64,000 nt of DNA from Paraburkholderia antibiotica (GTDB lineage: Bacteria; Pseudomonadota; Gammaproteobacteria; Burkholderiales; Burkholderiaceae), in the NCBI RefSeq assembly GCF_012927125.1, contig NZ_JABBFZ010000011.1, forward strand, positions 164,931 to 228,930. Reading direction: 5' to 3'. Both the position numbers and the translations under genes were made by a program. Positions within the stretch are counted from its first letter, which is position 1. Every line of letters begins with the position of its first letter. The notes beneath the pieces were generated by a model. It was not told where the DNA came from. It made no database searches and saw only the letters and a program-made list of their open reading frames with translations. Shown here piece by piece: positions 49,151-58,314 of the stretch.

Positions 49151-50028
49151 GATGCATGCACCTCTTCCACAGCGGGGTGTGTAAATAATCCTTCGAGCGT
49201 CCGCCGGCCAATTACCCTGATCATCTCCCGTCGATATTCTCCCGATCCGCGGAAGTCCGAAATCGGTTCGATGTCGCTCGCGAGAATGTGTGCGGCTTCG
49301 GCCGCTACCTCGGCCGTCAGTGGCTGGCCCGCCAGAAACGACTCACAGCGATGAACGCGCGTGGGAACCGGCGTCGACGCACCGATCACGATTCGCGCTT
49401 CCTCACAGACCGATCCAGACTGCCGGATCGTACACGCGACGTTGAGAAGCGGACGGTGTTCCGCAGCTGTCCGAAGGTATCGCACATGCCGACCGGCGGT
49501 GAACGTGGGCGGCGGCACGCGTATCGCCGTGACCATTTCGTCAGGCGCCAGCGCAGTGGTGTAGTAGTCGACGAGAAACTCTTCAATCGGCAACTCGCGT
49601 TGCCTGTCGACTCCTTCAAGGACCACGTATGCACCTAGCGCCATCAGACAGCTGGGTGGATCGGTTGCCGGGTCCGCATAACAGAGATTCCCGCCGATCG
49701 TCCCCTGGTTCCGGACCTGGGGATTCGCCACGTGCGAAGCCATCTCGGACAACATCGGAAACTTCTCGCGAATTAACGCGGAACGTGCAACTTCCGCGTG
49801 AAGGGTCAGCGCTCCGATGACAAGTCCCCGGTGTTCGTCATAAGACACCCCGCGGAGTCTTCGCAGCCCGGCCAGCGAGACGAGATACTTCGGCGTCAGC
49901 ATACGTTGACGCATTGCCAGCATGAGTGCCGTCCCACCCGCGAGCATTCGACATTCGTCACCATAATCGGCCAGCATCCTGCACGCCTCCTGCACGGATG
50001 TCGGTTCGAGGTATTCAAATTCGCGCAT
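49147..50028 (-). CDS. Mo-hydroxylase FAD-binding subunit
   Basis: A 293-residue subunit of the CO-dehydrogenase flavoprotein family. The FAD motifs LAGGTALMLAM and GTIGGNLCYADPATD are visible. It accepts electrons from the 2Fe-2S subunit. The gene starts one base after the large-subunit gene ends, within the same operon. Confidence 0.92.
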   Translation of the reverse strand: MREFEYLEPTSVQEACRMLADYGDECRMLAGGTALMLAMRQRMLTPKYLVSLAGLRRLRGVSYDEHRGLVIGALTLHAEVARSALIREKFPMLSEMASHVANPQVRNQGTIGGNLCYADPATDPPSCLMALGAYVVLEGVDRQRELPIEEFLVDYYTTALAPDEMVTAIRVPPPTFTAGRHVRYLRTAAEHRPLLNVACTIRQSGSVCEEARIVIGASTPVPTRVHRCESFLAGQPLTAEVAAEAAHILASDIEPISDFRGSGEYRREMIRVIGRRTLEGLFTHPAVEEVHAS

Positions 50029-50029
50029 G

Positions 50030-52345
50030 TTACGACTCCACCTTGGCGAATTGAGCCTTGGTCAGCGCGGCGAGGGCCGCCAGTACTTTTTCGGGTGTGA
50101 TAGGCAGGCTGTTGATCCGGACGCCGACCGCATCGAATACAGCATTCGCAATCGCACCGGCGCCCGGAACGATCGCGGTTTCACTCGCGCCTTTGGCGCC
50201 ATACGGACCATTGGGATCGTTGGACTCGACGATGCCCGAGCGGATATCGGGAAGCGAATCGGAAGTCGGCATGGTGTAATCCGCGAAGTTGCCATTCAAT
50301 AGCTGACAGTTCTGATACTGGAGATGCTCGTACAAGGTCCAACCAATGCTCTGCGCCACCGCGCCGCAACTTTGCCCGTGTACAGCGAGTGGATTCAATG
50401 CCTTGCCGCAGTCATCGGAAACAAAAGTATCCACGACGATGACCTTGCCGGTTTCCATATCCACTTCAACTTCCACAGCCTGTGCTGCAAACGAGTACGC
50501 GGGGGCGACATTTCCATACTGGCTGGAGCTCGCCATCACCGTGGACGGATCGTGCGTTGCCGTTACCTGAAGACCTTCGCCGCCCTGTCGATAGATGTAG
50601 ATACGCGCGAGCTCTGCATATGAGAAACCCTTGCCTTCCACGTCCGAGGTGCCGGCGTTTCCTGCGAAAATCCTGCCGTCGGCAAATTGCAATCCGTCGA
50701 CCGGTACATTGAGTTTCCCGGAGGCAACGCTCATCAACTTCGCCAGCATTTCCCTGGAGGCTTTAATCGCCGCAGGTCCGGCGATCATCGTGACGCGTGA
50801 TGCAATGGAGCCCAAGCCATACGGCGCCGTGTCGGTATCCGGCGGCATGACGGTGACATGCGAGAGCGGTATTGCAAGCTCATGCGAGCAGATTTGCGCG
50901 AGCATCGTATAGGCCCCTTGCCCCATGTCGGCTTCGCCCGTGAATAGATGAACGCGACCGTCTTCACTCATCTTGAGAGTCACGGTCGATCCATCCCAGT
51001 CACCCATGGAGCGATTGCCACTCACGTGAATCGCGGCACCCATACCGATACCGCGACGCCGGATTCCTGTTCCCTTGTTGCGCGCACGTTTTGCGTCCCA
51101 CCCCGTCTCGTCACGAATCTGCTTCAGGCAGTCCGACAGTCCGCTACTGCCGACCTCGAAGCCGTGGACTGTCACGTCCCCCGCTTTGACCGCATTACGA
51201 AGATGCAGATCGATCGGGTCCATGCCGATCATGTCGGCAAGGACATCCAGATGACTATTGACGCAAAACGTCATCTGAGGGCCGCCAAACCCTCGAAATG
51301 CGCCTCTCGGAGGACAATTCGTATAAACCAGTTTTGCGTTTGCCCTGACATTTTTTAGCGTGCCATGCATGTTGTCGCTGCGCATGACGGACACCTGCAG
51401 TACTTCCGGCGCAAGTCCCGCGTAGGCACCGCATTCAGCGATAATGCGCACGTCCTTGGCAACGATAACGCCATTCCTGTCGACGCCCATCTTCAGCCAG
51501 ATGCGTTCCGGAACACTCGCGCGCGCCCCCTGAAAGTCGTCCAGCCGGCTGTTCAGAAATCTGACCGGCCGCCGGGTCTTTGTCGCTACCCACGCGCAAA
51601 TAAGGCTGTTGCATTCTTCAACCGTCTTGCCTCCGAATCCGCCTCCGGTTGTCGCCTGAACAACCCGAATGGTCGAGGCTGGACGATCCAGTGCTTCGGC
51701 GAAACGCATGCGCTGCAGAAACGGGGTCTGGGTCGGCGTCCACACACTGAGACGACCGTCTGCGCCCTGCCACGCGACCGTCGCCATCGGTTCAAGGTAT
51801 CCCGGATATTGCGAATGAGTCTCGTACGTCTGCTCGTAGACGGCAACTGCCGTTTCGAACGCCGCGTCAACGTCGCCTCTGACGATATCGTATTCGTGCG
51901 CGATATTTCCCGAACCGTGGTGTACTTCGATGGTACCCGGCAACAACGCGTGGTCGGGATTCAACACCGCGGGCAATTCCTCGTACTCGATCTGTATGCA
52001 ATCGATCGCCTCGCGCGCCGTGTCTTCGTCGACAGCCGCGACGGCCACTACCTCTTCGCCAATGAACCGCACCTTTCCCGTCGCCAGAATGCGATGCTCT
52101 TTATGAGCAACGCCCGAAAGCCGAGTGGGCGTATCCTCTCCAGTCAGCACAAGGTGAACGCCGGGTAGCGCACGGGCCGCCTCTGTTTCGATGCGAACAA
52201 TGCGTGCATGGGCGTAGGGACTGCGAATCACCTTCAGATGTAACATCCCGGGCATCTTGAGATCGCCGCCATAAATGGCGCGACCTAACACCTTGTCCCG
52301 CGCGGTGACTTGCGGCGTATCGCGTCCAATCGTGGAATGTTCCAT
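50030..52345 (-). CDS. Mo-hydroxylase large (molybdopterin-binding) subunit
   Basis: A 771-residue catalytic subunit of the xanthine dehydrogenase family. RGAFRGFGGPQ is the cofactor segment, and near the end GAKGASETAIVPGAGAIANA contains the active-site Glu in a shortened motif. The form I CoxL loop AYRCSFR is absent, so it is not a typical CO dehydrogenase. Similar enzymes hydroxylate N-heteroaromatics, purines or aromatic CoA esters. Substrate unknown. It is the first gene of the operon. Confidence 0.9.
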   Translation of the reverse strand: MEHSTIGRDTPQVTARDKVLGRAIYGGDLKMPGMLHLKVIRSPYAHARIVRIETEAARALPGVHLVLTGEDTPTRLSGVAHKEHRILATGKVRFIGEEVVAVAAVDEDTAREAIDCIQIEYEELPAVLNPDHALLPGTIEVHHGSGNIAHEYDIVRGDVDAAFETAVAVYEQTYETHSQYPGYLEPMATVAWQGADGRLSVWTPTQTPFLQRMRFAEALDRPASTIRVVQATTGGGFGGKTVEECNSLICAWVATKTRRPVRFLNSRLDDFQGARASVPERIWLKMGVDRNGVIVAKDVRIIAECGAYAGLAPEVLQVSVMRSDNMHGTLKNVRANAKLVYTNCPPRGAFRGFGGPQMTFCVNSHLDVLADMIGMDPIDLHLRNAVKAGDVTVHGFEVGSSGLSDCLKQIRDETGWDAKRARNKGTGIRRRGIGMGAAIHVSGNRSMGDWDGSTVTLKMSEDGRVHLFTGEADMGQGAYTMLAQICSHELAIPLSHVTVMPPDTDTAPYGLGSIASRVTMIAGPAAIKASREMLAKLMSVASGKLNVPVDGLQFADGRIFAGNAGTSDVEGKGFSYAELARIYIYRQGGEGLQVTATHDPSTVMASSSQYGNVAPAYSFAAQAVEVEVDMETGKVIVVDTFVSDDCGKALNPLAVHGQSCGAVAQSIGWTLYEHLQYQNCQLLNGNFADYTMPTSDSLPDIRSGIVESNDPNGPYGAKGASETAIVPGAGAIANAVFDAVGVRINSLPITPEKVLAALAALTKAQFAKVES

Positions 52346-52550
52346 TACTGCTCCTTCGAATATGGTATCGATGATCTGATAGCATTTTTCCTCATTACAC
52401 GAGGGACCTCAGCACTCACGCGACCGGTTAGATAGTCTGCGTCAACGCGATTCGGGTCAAGTCTGGACGCCGGCCCCCTTAGACTCGCGGCCCCTCCATA
52501 AGACGTCACAACCTGCCCATATCCGCCAGCGATCTACGATGCGAGAATCA

Positions 52551-52580
52551 CGCGATAACAGCCCGATTCAAATTATCGCG
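52551..52580. repeat. inverted repeat between porin and Mo-hydroxylase genes
   Basis: CGCGATAA and TTATCGCG form a perfect 8-bp inverted repeat with a 14-base spacer, in the 248-base gap between the porin stop and the Mo-hydroxylase start. No T-tract follows. It could be a terminator for the porin mRNA or an operator. Confidence 0.4.
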
Positions 52581-52593
52581 CAACCAGACAGCG

Positions 52594-53787
52594 CTAGAAA
52601 TGCGTGACCATACCCGCCACAAACCCCACTTGCGAGCCCCCGAAATTCGGGTTCGTTCGGGTATTTGCCGGACCGCTCAATGGATCGTCGTTCCGGTTTG
52701 CCCCATACGGATCGCTATAGCCGTCGTCAAGCCCGATATTGGAGGTCTTGCTGTTCGTTACGAGACTAACCTCGGAATAAAGGTAAGTGCGCTTGGATAG
52801 CGAGTAGGTTCCGCCCAGCGTCCACAGATTTGCATTACCGTTCCCGTGGTTTGCATTCGTATGATAGACCGCGGCCATCACCGCTGCGGCGGGAGTGATG
52901 TTCCAGCGTGCGCCGATCCATTCCTGATCAACCGCCGTTGGCAACCCCGTTCCCTCCTTCAGAGTGGTGGGCGCGGCACCCGTATTGGCGAAATAACCTT
53001 CGGCGGATGCCTGCGGTGCGCTCAGATGCTGGAACCCGCCGTACATCGTCACCGGGCCGATGTTGTACGTACCGCCAGCCAGAATCGATCGCGAATTCTG
53101 ATAAACATTATCGAACTGGCCGCTGGCACTTCGGATTTCGTCATAAATCACCAGCAAGTACGCTGGACCGTGCTGATACGACAGCTCGATGCCGTCCGAA
53201 CGCCCCTGAGGACCGTACAGTTGACCGGGCCCACTGCCTGGATTTCCCGAGTTGAAACTCGTGTTATTGGTTAGATCGTATTGCCCCTTGACGGTCAGAC
53301 CGTGCCAGGTTGGCGTCTTGTATTCGAGAGTGTTCGACGCGTAAGTCCAGTTCCGACCGCGCACCAGCGTCGAAACGCCGAAGATGTTCATTAACTGCGG
53401 GTCAGTACTAAAACTGTCGTTCTGAAGCTCGTACCCGCCGATGCGGCCCGCTCTAAACGTCCCCCACACGGGATTCGTCACCCCGATCACGGCTTCACGA
53501 CAGAAGATGCCACAACCCAGCGCACCGTTCGTTGAGCTGAACCCTGATTCCAGCTGGAAGATCACGCTGGTTCCGCCGCCAAGGTCCTCGGTCCCGCGCA
53601 GCCCCCAGCGAGAAGGAACAAGATCGCCCGATTCCATGCTGACAATATGTCCGTTAGGCGTGTTGCCCAGATATTGCACGCCGGTGTCGATAATGCCGTA
53701 AATCGTGACGCTGTTCTGCGCACTCGCGGTGCACGGTAGCAAGATCAGCGACACGATCAGGGGCACTAATGCAGAACTTTTTTTCAT
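52594..53787 (-). CDS. outer-membrane porin (16-strand, OmpC type)
   Basis: A 397-residue porin with signal peptide (to about residue 23, TASA-QN) and the Burkholderia-type start SVTIYGIIDTGVQYL. Aromatic-ended beta strands run to the C-terminal VTHF. It admits small solutes; location between the MFS importer and the Mo-hydroxylase operon suggests uptake of the pathway substrate. AGGAGGAGA precedes the ATG. Confidence 0.88.
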   Translation of the reverse strand: MKKSSALVPLIVSLILLPCTASAQNSVTIYGIIDTGVQYLGNTPNGHIVSMESGDLVPSRWGLRGTEDLGGGTSVIFQLESGFSSTNGALGCGIFCREAVIGVTNPVWGTFRAGRIGGYELQNDSFSTDPQLMNIFGVSTLVRGRNWTYASNTLEYKTPTWHGLTVKGQYDLTNNTSFNSGNPGSGPGQLYGPQGRSDGIELSYQHGPAYLLVIYDEIRSASGQFDNVYQNSRSILAGGTYNIGPVTMYGGFQHLSAPQASAEGYFANTGAAPTTLKEGTGLPTAVDQEWIGARWNITPAAAVMAAVYHTNANHGNGNANLWTLGGTYSLSKRTYLYSEVSLVTNSKTSNIGLDDGYSDPYGANRNDDPLSGPANTRTNPNFGGSQVGFVAGMVTHF

Positions 53788-53999
53788 GACGCGTCTCCTC
53801 CTGAAGCCAATACAAAATTTATTTTCATAAAATTTCGTCGCATCTATTTTTTATTTAAATATCCTAAATATGCAGACGGCTATGACATCGACTACCATCA
53901 TCCGAATTTGGGGTGAACGAGACTACCTCTTGAGCGCACCCGCTTCGACCATCAGGTTGCCGGTCTAAACCTCAAGTCCGGGAATTGCACATTCGATAT
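53788..53999. promoter_or_regulatory. AT-rich upstream region of the porin gene
   Basis: The 212 bases between MFS gene and porin gene contain a very AT-rich stretch at about 53805-53870, as expected for a porin promoter on the minus strand. No unique -35/-10 pair was chosen. Confidence 0.35.
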
Positions 54000-55391
54000 T
54001 CAGTTGGACTTCGCCGCAGCGGAATGACGCGGATTGGGATAAGGCAATAGTGCTGCCAACACCGTCGCAAGAACCAGACTGATTGCCATCCAGTACAAAG
54101 TCATCGTGACATCGGTGCTCCTGCTGCGCATCACGCCAATCAGCCAGGGGCCAAGCAGACCGGAAAGACTACTGATGGCATTGATCAATGCCATACCGCC
54201 AGCAGCGCCTGCTCCTGCGAGAAAAGTCGGGGGAATGGTCCAGAAAACCCCGAGGGATCCGGTAAGACCGATCGTGGCCAGGCAGATGAAGGCATAAGAC
54301 AGCCCCGGCATTCCCGATACCAGCCCACTACCAAACATCCCGATCACACCGATTGCGAGGGCGCCTGCCAGGTGCCAGCGCCGCTCGAGCGTACGGTCCG
54401 AATGCTTGGCGTTGACAATCATTGCGATGGCTCCCAGCGCAAACGGAAACGAACTAACGAATCCGATCTCGATGAGTGGCAGTTGAGTCATCTGATTGAT
54501 CACCTGGGGCATCCACGTCGATATGCCGAAGAAGGCGATACCGGTACAGAAATACAGCAGCCCCATCGCCCAGACGATTGGCTTGGTGAGCGCCTCGCGG
54601 ATACTCGACGTCCCATGGCTTGCGGCCTCGCCGGCCGTTTTGGCCATTTCGCCGACAAGCCATTTCCGCTGTATGTTCGACAACCACGATGCCTCAGCGG
54701 GTCGATCGACGAGGTAGAAGCGTGCAATCACGCCAAGAATTGCACCCAGCGCGCCTTCCAGCAGCATCATCCAACGCCAGCCGAGAAATCCGCCCGTATC
54801 GTTGAAGCGTGACATCAGGAATGAACAGAGCGGTCCACCAACAATGAGCGATACGATGCATGCAACGTAGACGACACTGATGGGCTTACCAAGATGTTTG
54901 GCGGGGAACCACAGCCCCAGGTAATACATGATTGCCGGCAGCAACCCTGCTTCGACGGAACCCAGCAATACTCGCGCAATATCCAGCTGCAACGGCGTTC
55001 GCACGAATGCCGTTCCGATCAATACGAGACCCCACATGAAAAGAATTCTGGCAAGCCAGAGCCTCGCGCCGAAGCGATGCATGAAGATGTTGCTCGGTAC
55101 TTCGAATATGATATATCCGACATAGAAGATCCCTGCGGCAAAGCCGAATGCTTCCGGTCCGAGCCCCAGATCGTGATTCATCTGCAGGGCAGCAACACCG
55201 ATACTCGCCCGATCGAGGTAGTTGATGAACCACGCGATGAATAGAATCGGTACGAGCTTCCAGGTAATCTGCTTGATGGTCTGCTGCTCGACCTCCACCA
55301 TCTCGATGTCGGAAAAATTCGTCTTTCCTCTCGGCAAAGTGCTTTCGCCGCCCAGCGTCAACGGTGACGCCGGCACATCCGTCTCTTTCAT
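54000..55391 (-). CDS. MFS importer, anion:cation symporter type
   Basis: A 463-residue, 12-helix transporter of the ACS/phthalate-tartrate group (FINYLDRASIGVAALQMN; APHLGKPISVVYV-like loop, GIAFFGISTWMPQ). Relatives import organic acids and aromatic acids. It is on the same strand as the porin and the Mo enzyme. A conserved partial palindrome lies about 290 bases upstream. The substrate is expected to be the pathway compound. Confidence 0.83.
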   Translation of the reverse strand: MKETDVPASPLTLGGESTLPRGKTNFSDIEMVEVEQQTIKQITWKLVPILFIAWFINYLDRASIGVAALQMNHDLGLGPEAFGFAAGIFYVGYIIFEVPSNIFMHRFGARLWLARILFMWGLVLIGTAFVRTPLQLDIARVLLGSVEAGLLPAIMYYLGLWFPAKHLGKPISVVYVACIVSLIVGGPLCSFLMSRFNDTGGFLGWRWMMLLEGALGAILGVIARFYLVDRPAEASWLSNIQRKWLVGEMAKTAGEAASHGTSSIREALTKPIVWAMGLLYFCTGIAFFGISTWMPQVINQMTQLPLIEIGFVSSFPFALGAIAMIVNAKHSDRTLERRWHLAGALAIGVIGMFGSGLVSGMPGLSYAFICLATIGLTGSLGVFWTIPPTFLAGAGAAGGMALINAISSLSGLLGPWLIGVMRSRSTDVTMTLYWMAISLVLATVLAALLPYPNPRHSAAAKSN

Positions 55392-55804
55392 TTACAGTCT
55401 CCTAATTAGAATGTCTAGCCATGTATTTCGATGGAGATGCAGAAATATTTATCCGACTTCAAACAGCCAAATTCGGGCATGACGACCCCGGCTCGCTTTT
55501 ACGGCTCTTGTGCATAGCGTCTCAGCGCTGGAAATCAAACCGACGGCAGCTGTCGCACATGGCTCACATGCCCCCTTCTGTGAGACCCGATTGCTCATGG
55601 CAATCCGCCTGCTACCCGTCAACTGCCGCCGGAGATTGGCCGCGGCAGCACCTATCCAGACTGCATTGACGCAATATTGCCACAAGTGACAATTAAATCA
55701 AACAGTATCCGCCTGGGGAAAACACCGCCTCGCCGATCGACGCCGACCGGCGTTTTCATTCGTATGAAAGTACGGACCGTATGCCCACGTTGCCGCGGAT
55801 CAGC
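55392..55804. promoter_or_regulatory. 413-base region with operator-like site upstream of the importer
   Basis: No gene is supported. It lies between the flavin reductase stop and the MFS start on the minus strand. Positions 55676-55697 carry the conserved partial palindrome TTGCCAC-AA-GTGACAA with AATTAAA on its right. Confidence 0.5.
55676..55697. promoter_or_regulatory. conserved operator-like site, copy A
   Basis: ATTGCCACAAGTGACAATTA at 55676-55695 (block continues two more A) matches copy B at 60431-60452 at 18 of 22 positions. The core is a 16-base partial palindrome, 7+2+7 (55677-55692). Confidence 0.55.
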
Positions 55805-56305
55805 TCACAGACATGCGGGCGACGCATAACGCCCGTTAGCGTAGAGAAGCGGCAATTCCGGCGTATCCGGATCCGCAGTCAGGATGGACTCGCAAACGCC
55901 GACGAAGATGTCGTGCGTACCATATGAAAACACCGAGGCAACCTTGCAGAACACGTTGGATTGCGCGTCAACGAGGAATGGCGAGCCGGTTCGATCGGCC
56001 TGCCACGAACCGGTCGTGAATTTTTCCGCCGGATTGTCGACCTTACGACCGAATGCATTGGAGACGTCGAGATGTTGTGTGCCCAGGATGTTCACGCAGA
56101 ACATCTCGGCGTCACAAAGCGCCGCATGAAAAGACGCCGTGCGGTTGACACAAACCAGCAACGACGGAGGTTCCAGACATAGCGACGTAACCGCCGTGGC
56201 GGTCATTCCATGCCAAACACCGGACTTCTGGCAGGTCACGATATTGACTGACGCCGCGAGGCGCCTCATTGCGTGACGAAAATCGTCTTGAAGTATGAGC
56301 TGCAT
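55805..56305 (-). CDS. flavin reductase, RutF-like
   Basis: A 166-residue flavin reductase domain protein: DDFRHAMRRLAASVNIVT, MTATAVTSLCLEPPSLLVCV and YGTHDIFVGV align in order with RutF/HpaC-type reductases. It would supply reduced FMN to the monooxygenase encoded 45 bases upstream. Start ATG 56305 follows GGAGG by 11 bases; the open frame continues to a TTG that is less likely. Confidence 0.82.
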   Translation of the reverse strand: MQLILQDDFRHAMRRLAASVNIVTCQKSGVWHGMTATAVTSLCLEPPSLLVCVNRTASFHAALCDAEMFCVNILGTQHLDVSNAFGRKVDNPAEKFTTGSWQADRTGSPFLVDAQSNVFCKVASVFSYGTHDIFVGVCESILTADPDTPELPLLYANGRYASPACL

Positions 56306-56350
56306 TGCGGAGACTACCTCCAAAGTTTTCGTTGGGGCGTGAGGAACGTT

Positions 56351-57490
56351 TCACCGCAACCCGGCTTGTACGAGCAGCGGCAACACTTCTGTCCGGAAGC
56401 GCTCCATGCCCTCGACCCACCGCGGCCACGTCAAAATGATGCCGTCGAAACCCGCGTTGTGAAGAACTTCAAGGCCATCCGCAATGCGGTTTGCAGCGCC
56501 GATAAGCGGATAACCACACCATCCGGCGATGAAATGCTGCTTGACGAACTCATACGCCTGAGGAGGCAGATTCCTGGACGTCATACCCATCACCGTGGTC
56601 ATATTGTTCACGCCCTCCCAATCGCCCAGTTCGTGGACACAATGGTTCCACAGGCGCTGCGCGTCTTCATCGGTATCGCCGTGGAATACATAGGCGTTGC
56701 TCCAAACCTGGATCTCCCGCCCGTACACTTCGCGAGCGAAGTTCTTGTACGTCTCGACTTTTTTTCGCAGTTTCTCGGGGTCGTGACTATCGAGTGGCAC
56801 GAAGGCTACATCGCAATGCTTCGCGGCAAAATGGCGTCCGCGTTCGGATCCTGCCGCATTCATCAGCGCCGGATAAGGGCGCTGGATCGGCTTTGGAGAG
56901 AGCTCAGCCTGTTTCAGCTTGAAATAGCGGCCTTCAAAATCAAATGGCTCGTCTTCCTGCCACAGGCGCTTGACGATTTCGACCCACTCCTCGGCGAGCT
57001 CGTAGCGAGCCTCGTGCTCCATTTCCGGAAGACCGAACATCTGCAGCTCGGGAGTGAACCAGCCCGTCACGAGATTCAACGTGAAGCGTCCATTGCCGAT
57101 GTGATCGATTGTCGCGGCCTGCTTGGCGGCAAACAATGGATGCACAGTCGAAAGATGTGAAGTCGCGAATACACTCGACTGCCGGGTCGACGCGGTAACT
57201 CCCGCTGCCCACGAATACCCCTCGAAACCGGAGCCGTTGAAGTTCGTGTCGCCACCGAATCCCTTCCAACGCCCGACGGGCACAATGGCTTCAAACTCCA
57301 TATCGTCGGCGAGGCGCGCCAGTTCGAGGGTTATCGGCCATTCGGCTTTCAGGAGACCCGTCATGCTGGACATGGTCCCTCCGCCGCTCAGATTCGTCGA
57401 AAACGTTCCAAGCTTGAGCTTTCGAGTACTGCTGAAAATGGGGTTGTTACTGTTGCGCAGCGCTTCCAGGCGCTCTTCATGCTGCTTCAT
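56351..57490 (-). CDS. RutA-like FMN-dependent monooxygenase (luciferase family)
   Basis: A 379-residue bacterial-luciferase-fold (LLM) monooxygenase. It resembles RutA in order of motifs: GFGGDTNFNGSGFEGYSW, FATSHLSTVHPLFAAKQAATID, GRFTLNLVTGW and GFDGIILTWPR. RutA uses reduced FMN and O2 to cleave the uracil ring amide, so a related amide or ring cleavage is possible here. The adjacent RutF-like reductase supports a two-component enzyme. ATG at 57490 has GGGAG 5 bases upstream. Confidence 0.8.
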   Translation of the reverse strand: MKQHEERLEALRNSNNPIFSSTRKLKLGTFSTNLSGGGTMSSMTGLLKAEWPITLELARLADDMEFEAIVPVGRWKGFGGDTNFNGSGFEGYSWAAGVTASTRQSSVFATSHLSTVHPLFAAKQAATIDHIGNGRFTLNLVTGWFTPELQMFGLPEMEHEARYELAEEWVEIVKRLWQEDEPFDFEGRYFKLKQAELSPKPIQRPYPALMNAAGSERGRHFAAKHCDVAFVPLDSHDPEKLRKKVETYKNFAREVYGREIQVWSNAYVFHGDTDEDAQRLWNHCVHELGDWEGVNNMTTVMGMTSRNLPPQAYEFVKQHFIAGWCGYPLIGAANRIADGLEVLHNAGFDGIILTWPRWVEGMERFRTEVLPLLVQAGLR

Positions 57491-58314
57491 CACGTCTCCC
57501 TGTTTCTGTAGTGGCTACAATTTTCAACTCACGCGAAAATGCCCGATGAACAGACCGTTTCTCCCCGGCATGCCGGCGACCACCAGATCGTCATCGAACA
57601 ACCGGCTTGCATGTACGAACATCACGCTCACTCGCCGTGGCCAGTGTTTCAGCAGCCTCGCCGCAACACCGTCTCCTTGCAACAGTTCTGCTCACCGGAT
57701 CGTGAATCTATTCTTGCGTTGCCTCCCCAAGCGAACAACTACTCCAAAACTCAAAGCAGAGGCTGATCGTCTCGACGTCGTCAGTTTTTCTGACAAGCAA
57801 AACATCTGTGTATGAGGAAACGATTGGACAAACAGAAAGTGGCGACCGGTGGATTGAGAATGTCGCAAACCTGAATTCCAGCGCCGGCAAGCGAGCAACC
57901 GCATCGCTGTCAAGCTCGAACATAGATAGACAAAAGGGGCGCGCCACCGGCATGCCCGATACTCGCGGCTGGGATGGCACTTCAGGACCGAGGGAAAACC
58001 CCGTAGCGGAGCCGACGTACGATCCACTAATATTTCCACATATGGAAATATTGCGTTTCTGAGCCTCCCGATCTCATCGACCGAAGAGTCGAGGAGTACG
58101 GTGTCGCCTCCGCGAGCGAACGCCATTTTCCCAGATCGTCTCGAGCCGTCATACAACGTTAGGCATCCTATTCTCCTGCGGCCCCGGTTCCGGCCCGGCG
58201 ATCAATCGGCAGGTTCTCAGTACCGGGTCAACAAGACGATTTCATCATACTCACGCGCGGCAACTTAAGGTTCCAGTCAGGCCCGCGCCGTGCATAGCGA
58301 GCGAGGTATCCCGA
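57491..58314. promoter_or_regulatory. 824-base divergent region with strong inverted repeat
   Basis: No gene is supported; open frames here lack recognisable motifs. It is AT-richer than the flanks. The perfect 10+4+10 inverted repeat at 58029-58052 is its main structure. Promoters of the RutA-like gene (minus) and the AraC gene (plus) must be here. Confidence 0.45.
58029..58052. promoter_or_regulatory. inverted repeat, related to copies A and B (copy C)
   Basis: AATATTTCCA and TGGAAATATT flank CATA, a perfect 10-bp inverted repeat. Its core TTTCCAC-AT-ATGGAAA follows the same 7+2+7 layout as copies A and B. Confidence 0.5.

Noticed and set aside
50030..52345. True carbon-monoxide dehydrogenase (CoxL form I)
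   Set aside because: The diagnostic AYRCSFR loop is missing; the loop is of the general xanthine dehydrogenase type.
57692..58156. 154-codon minus-strand frame in the large divergent gap
   Set aside because: No domain, no good start site, and it runs across the perfect inverted repeat at 58029-58052.
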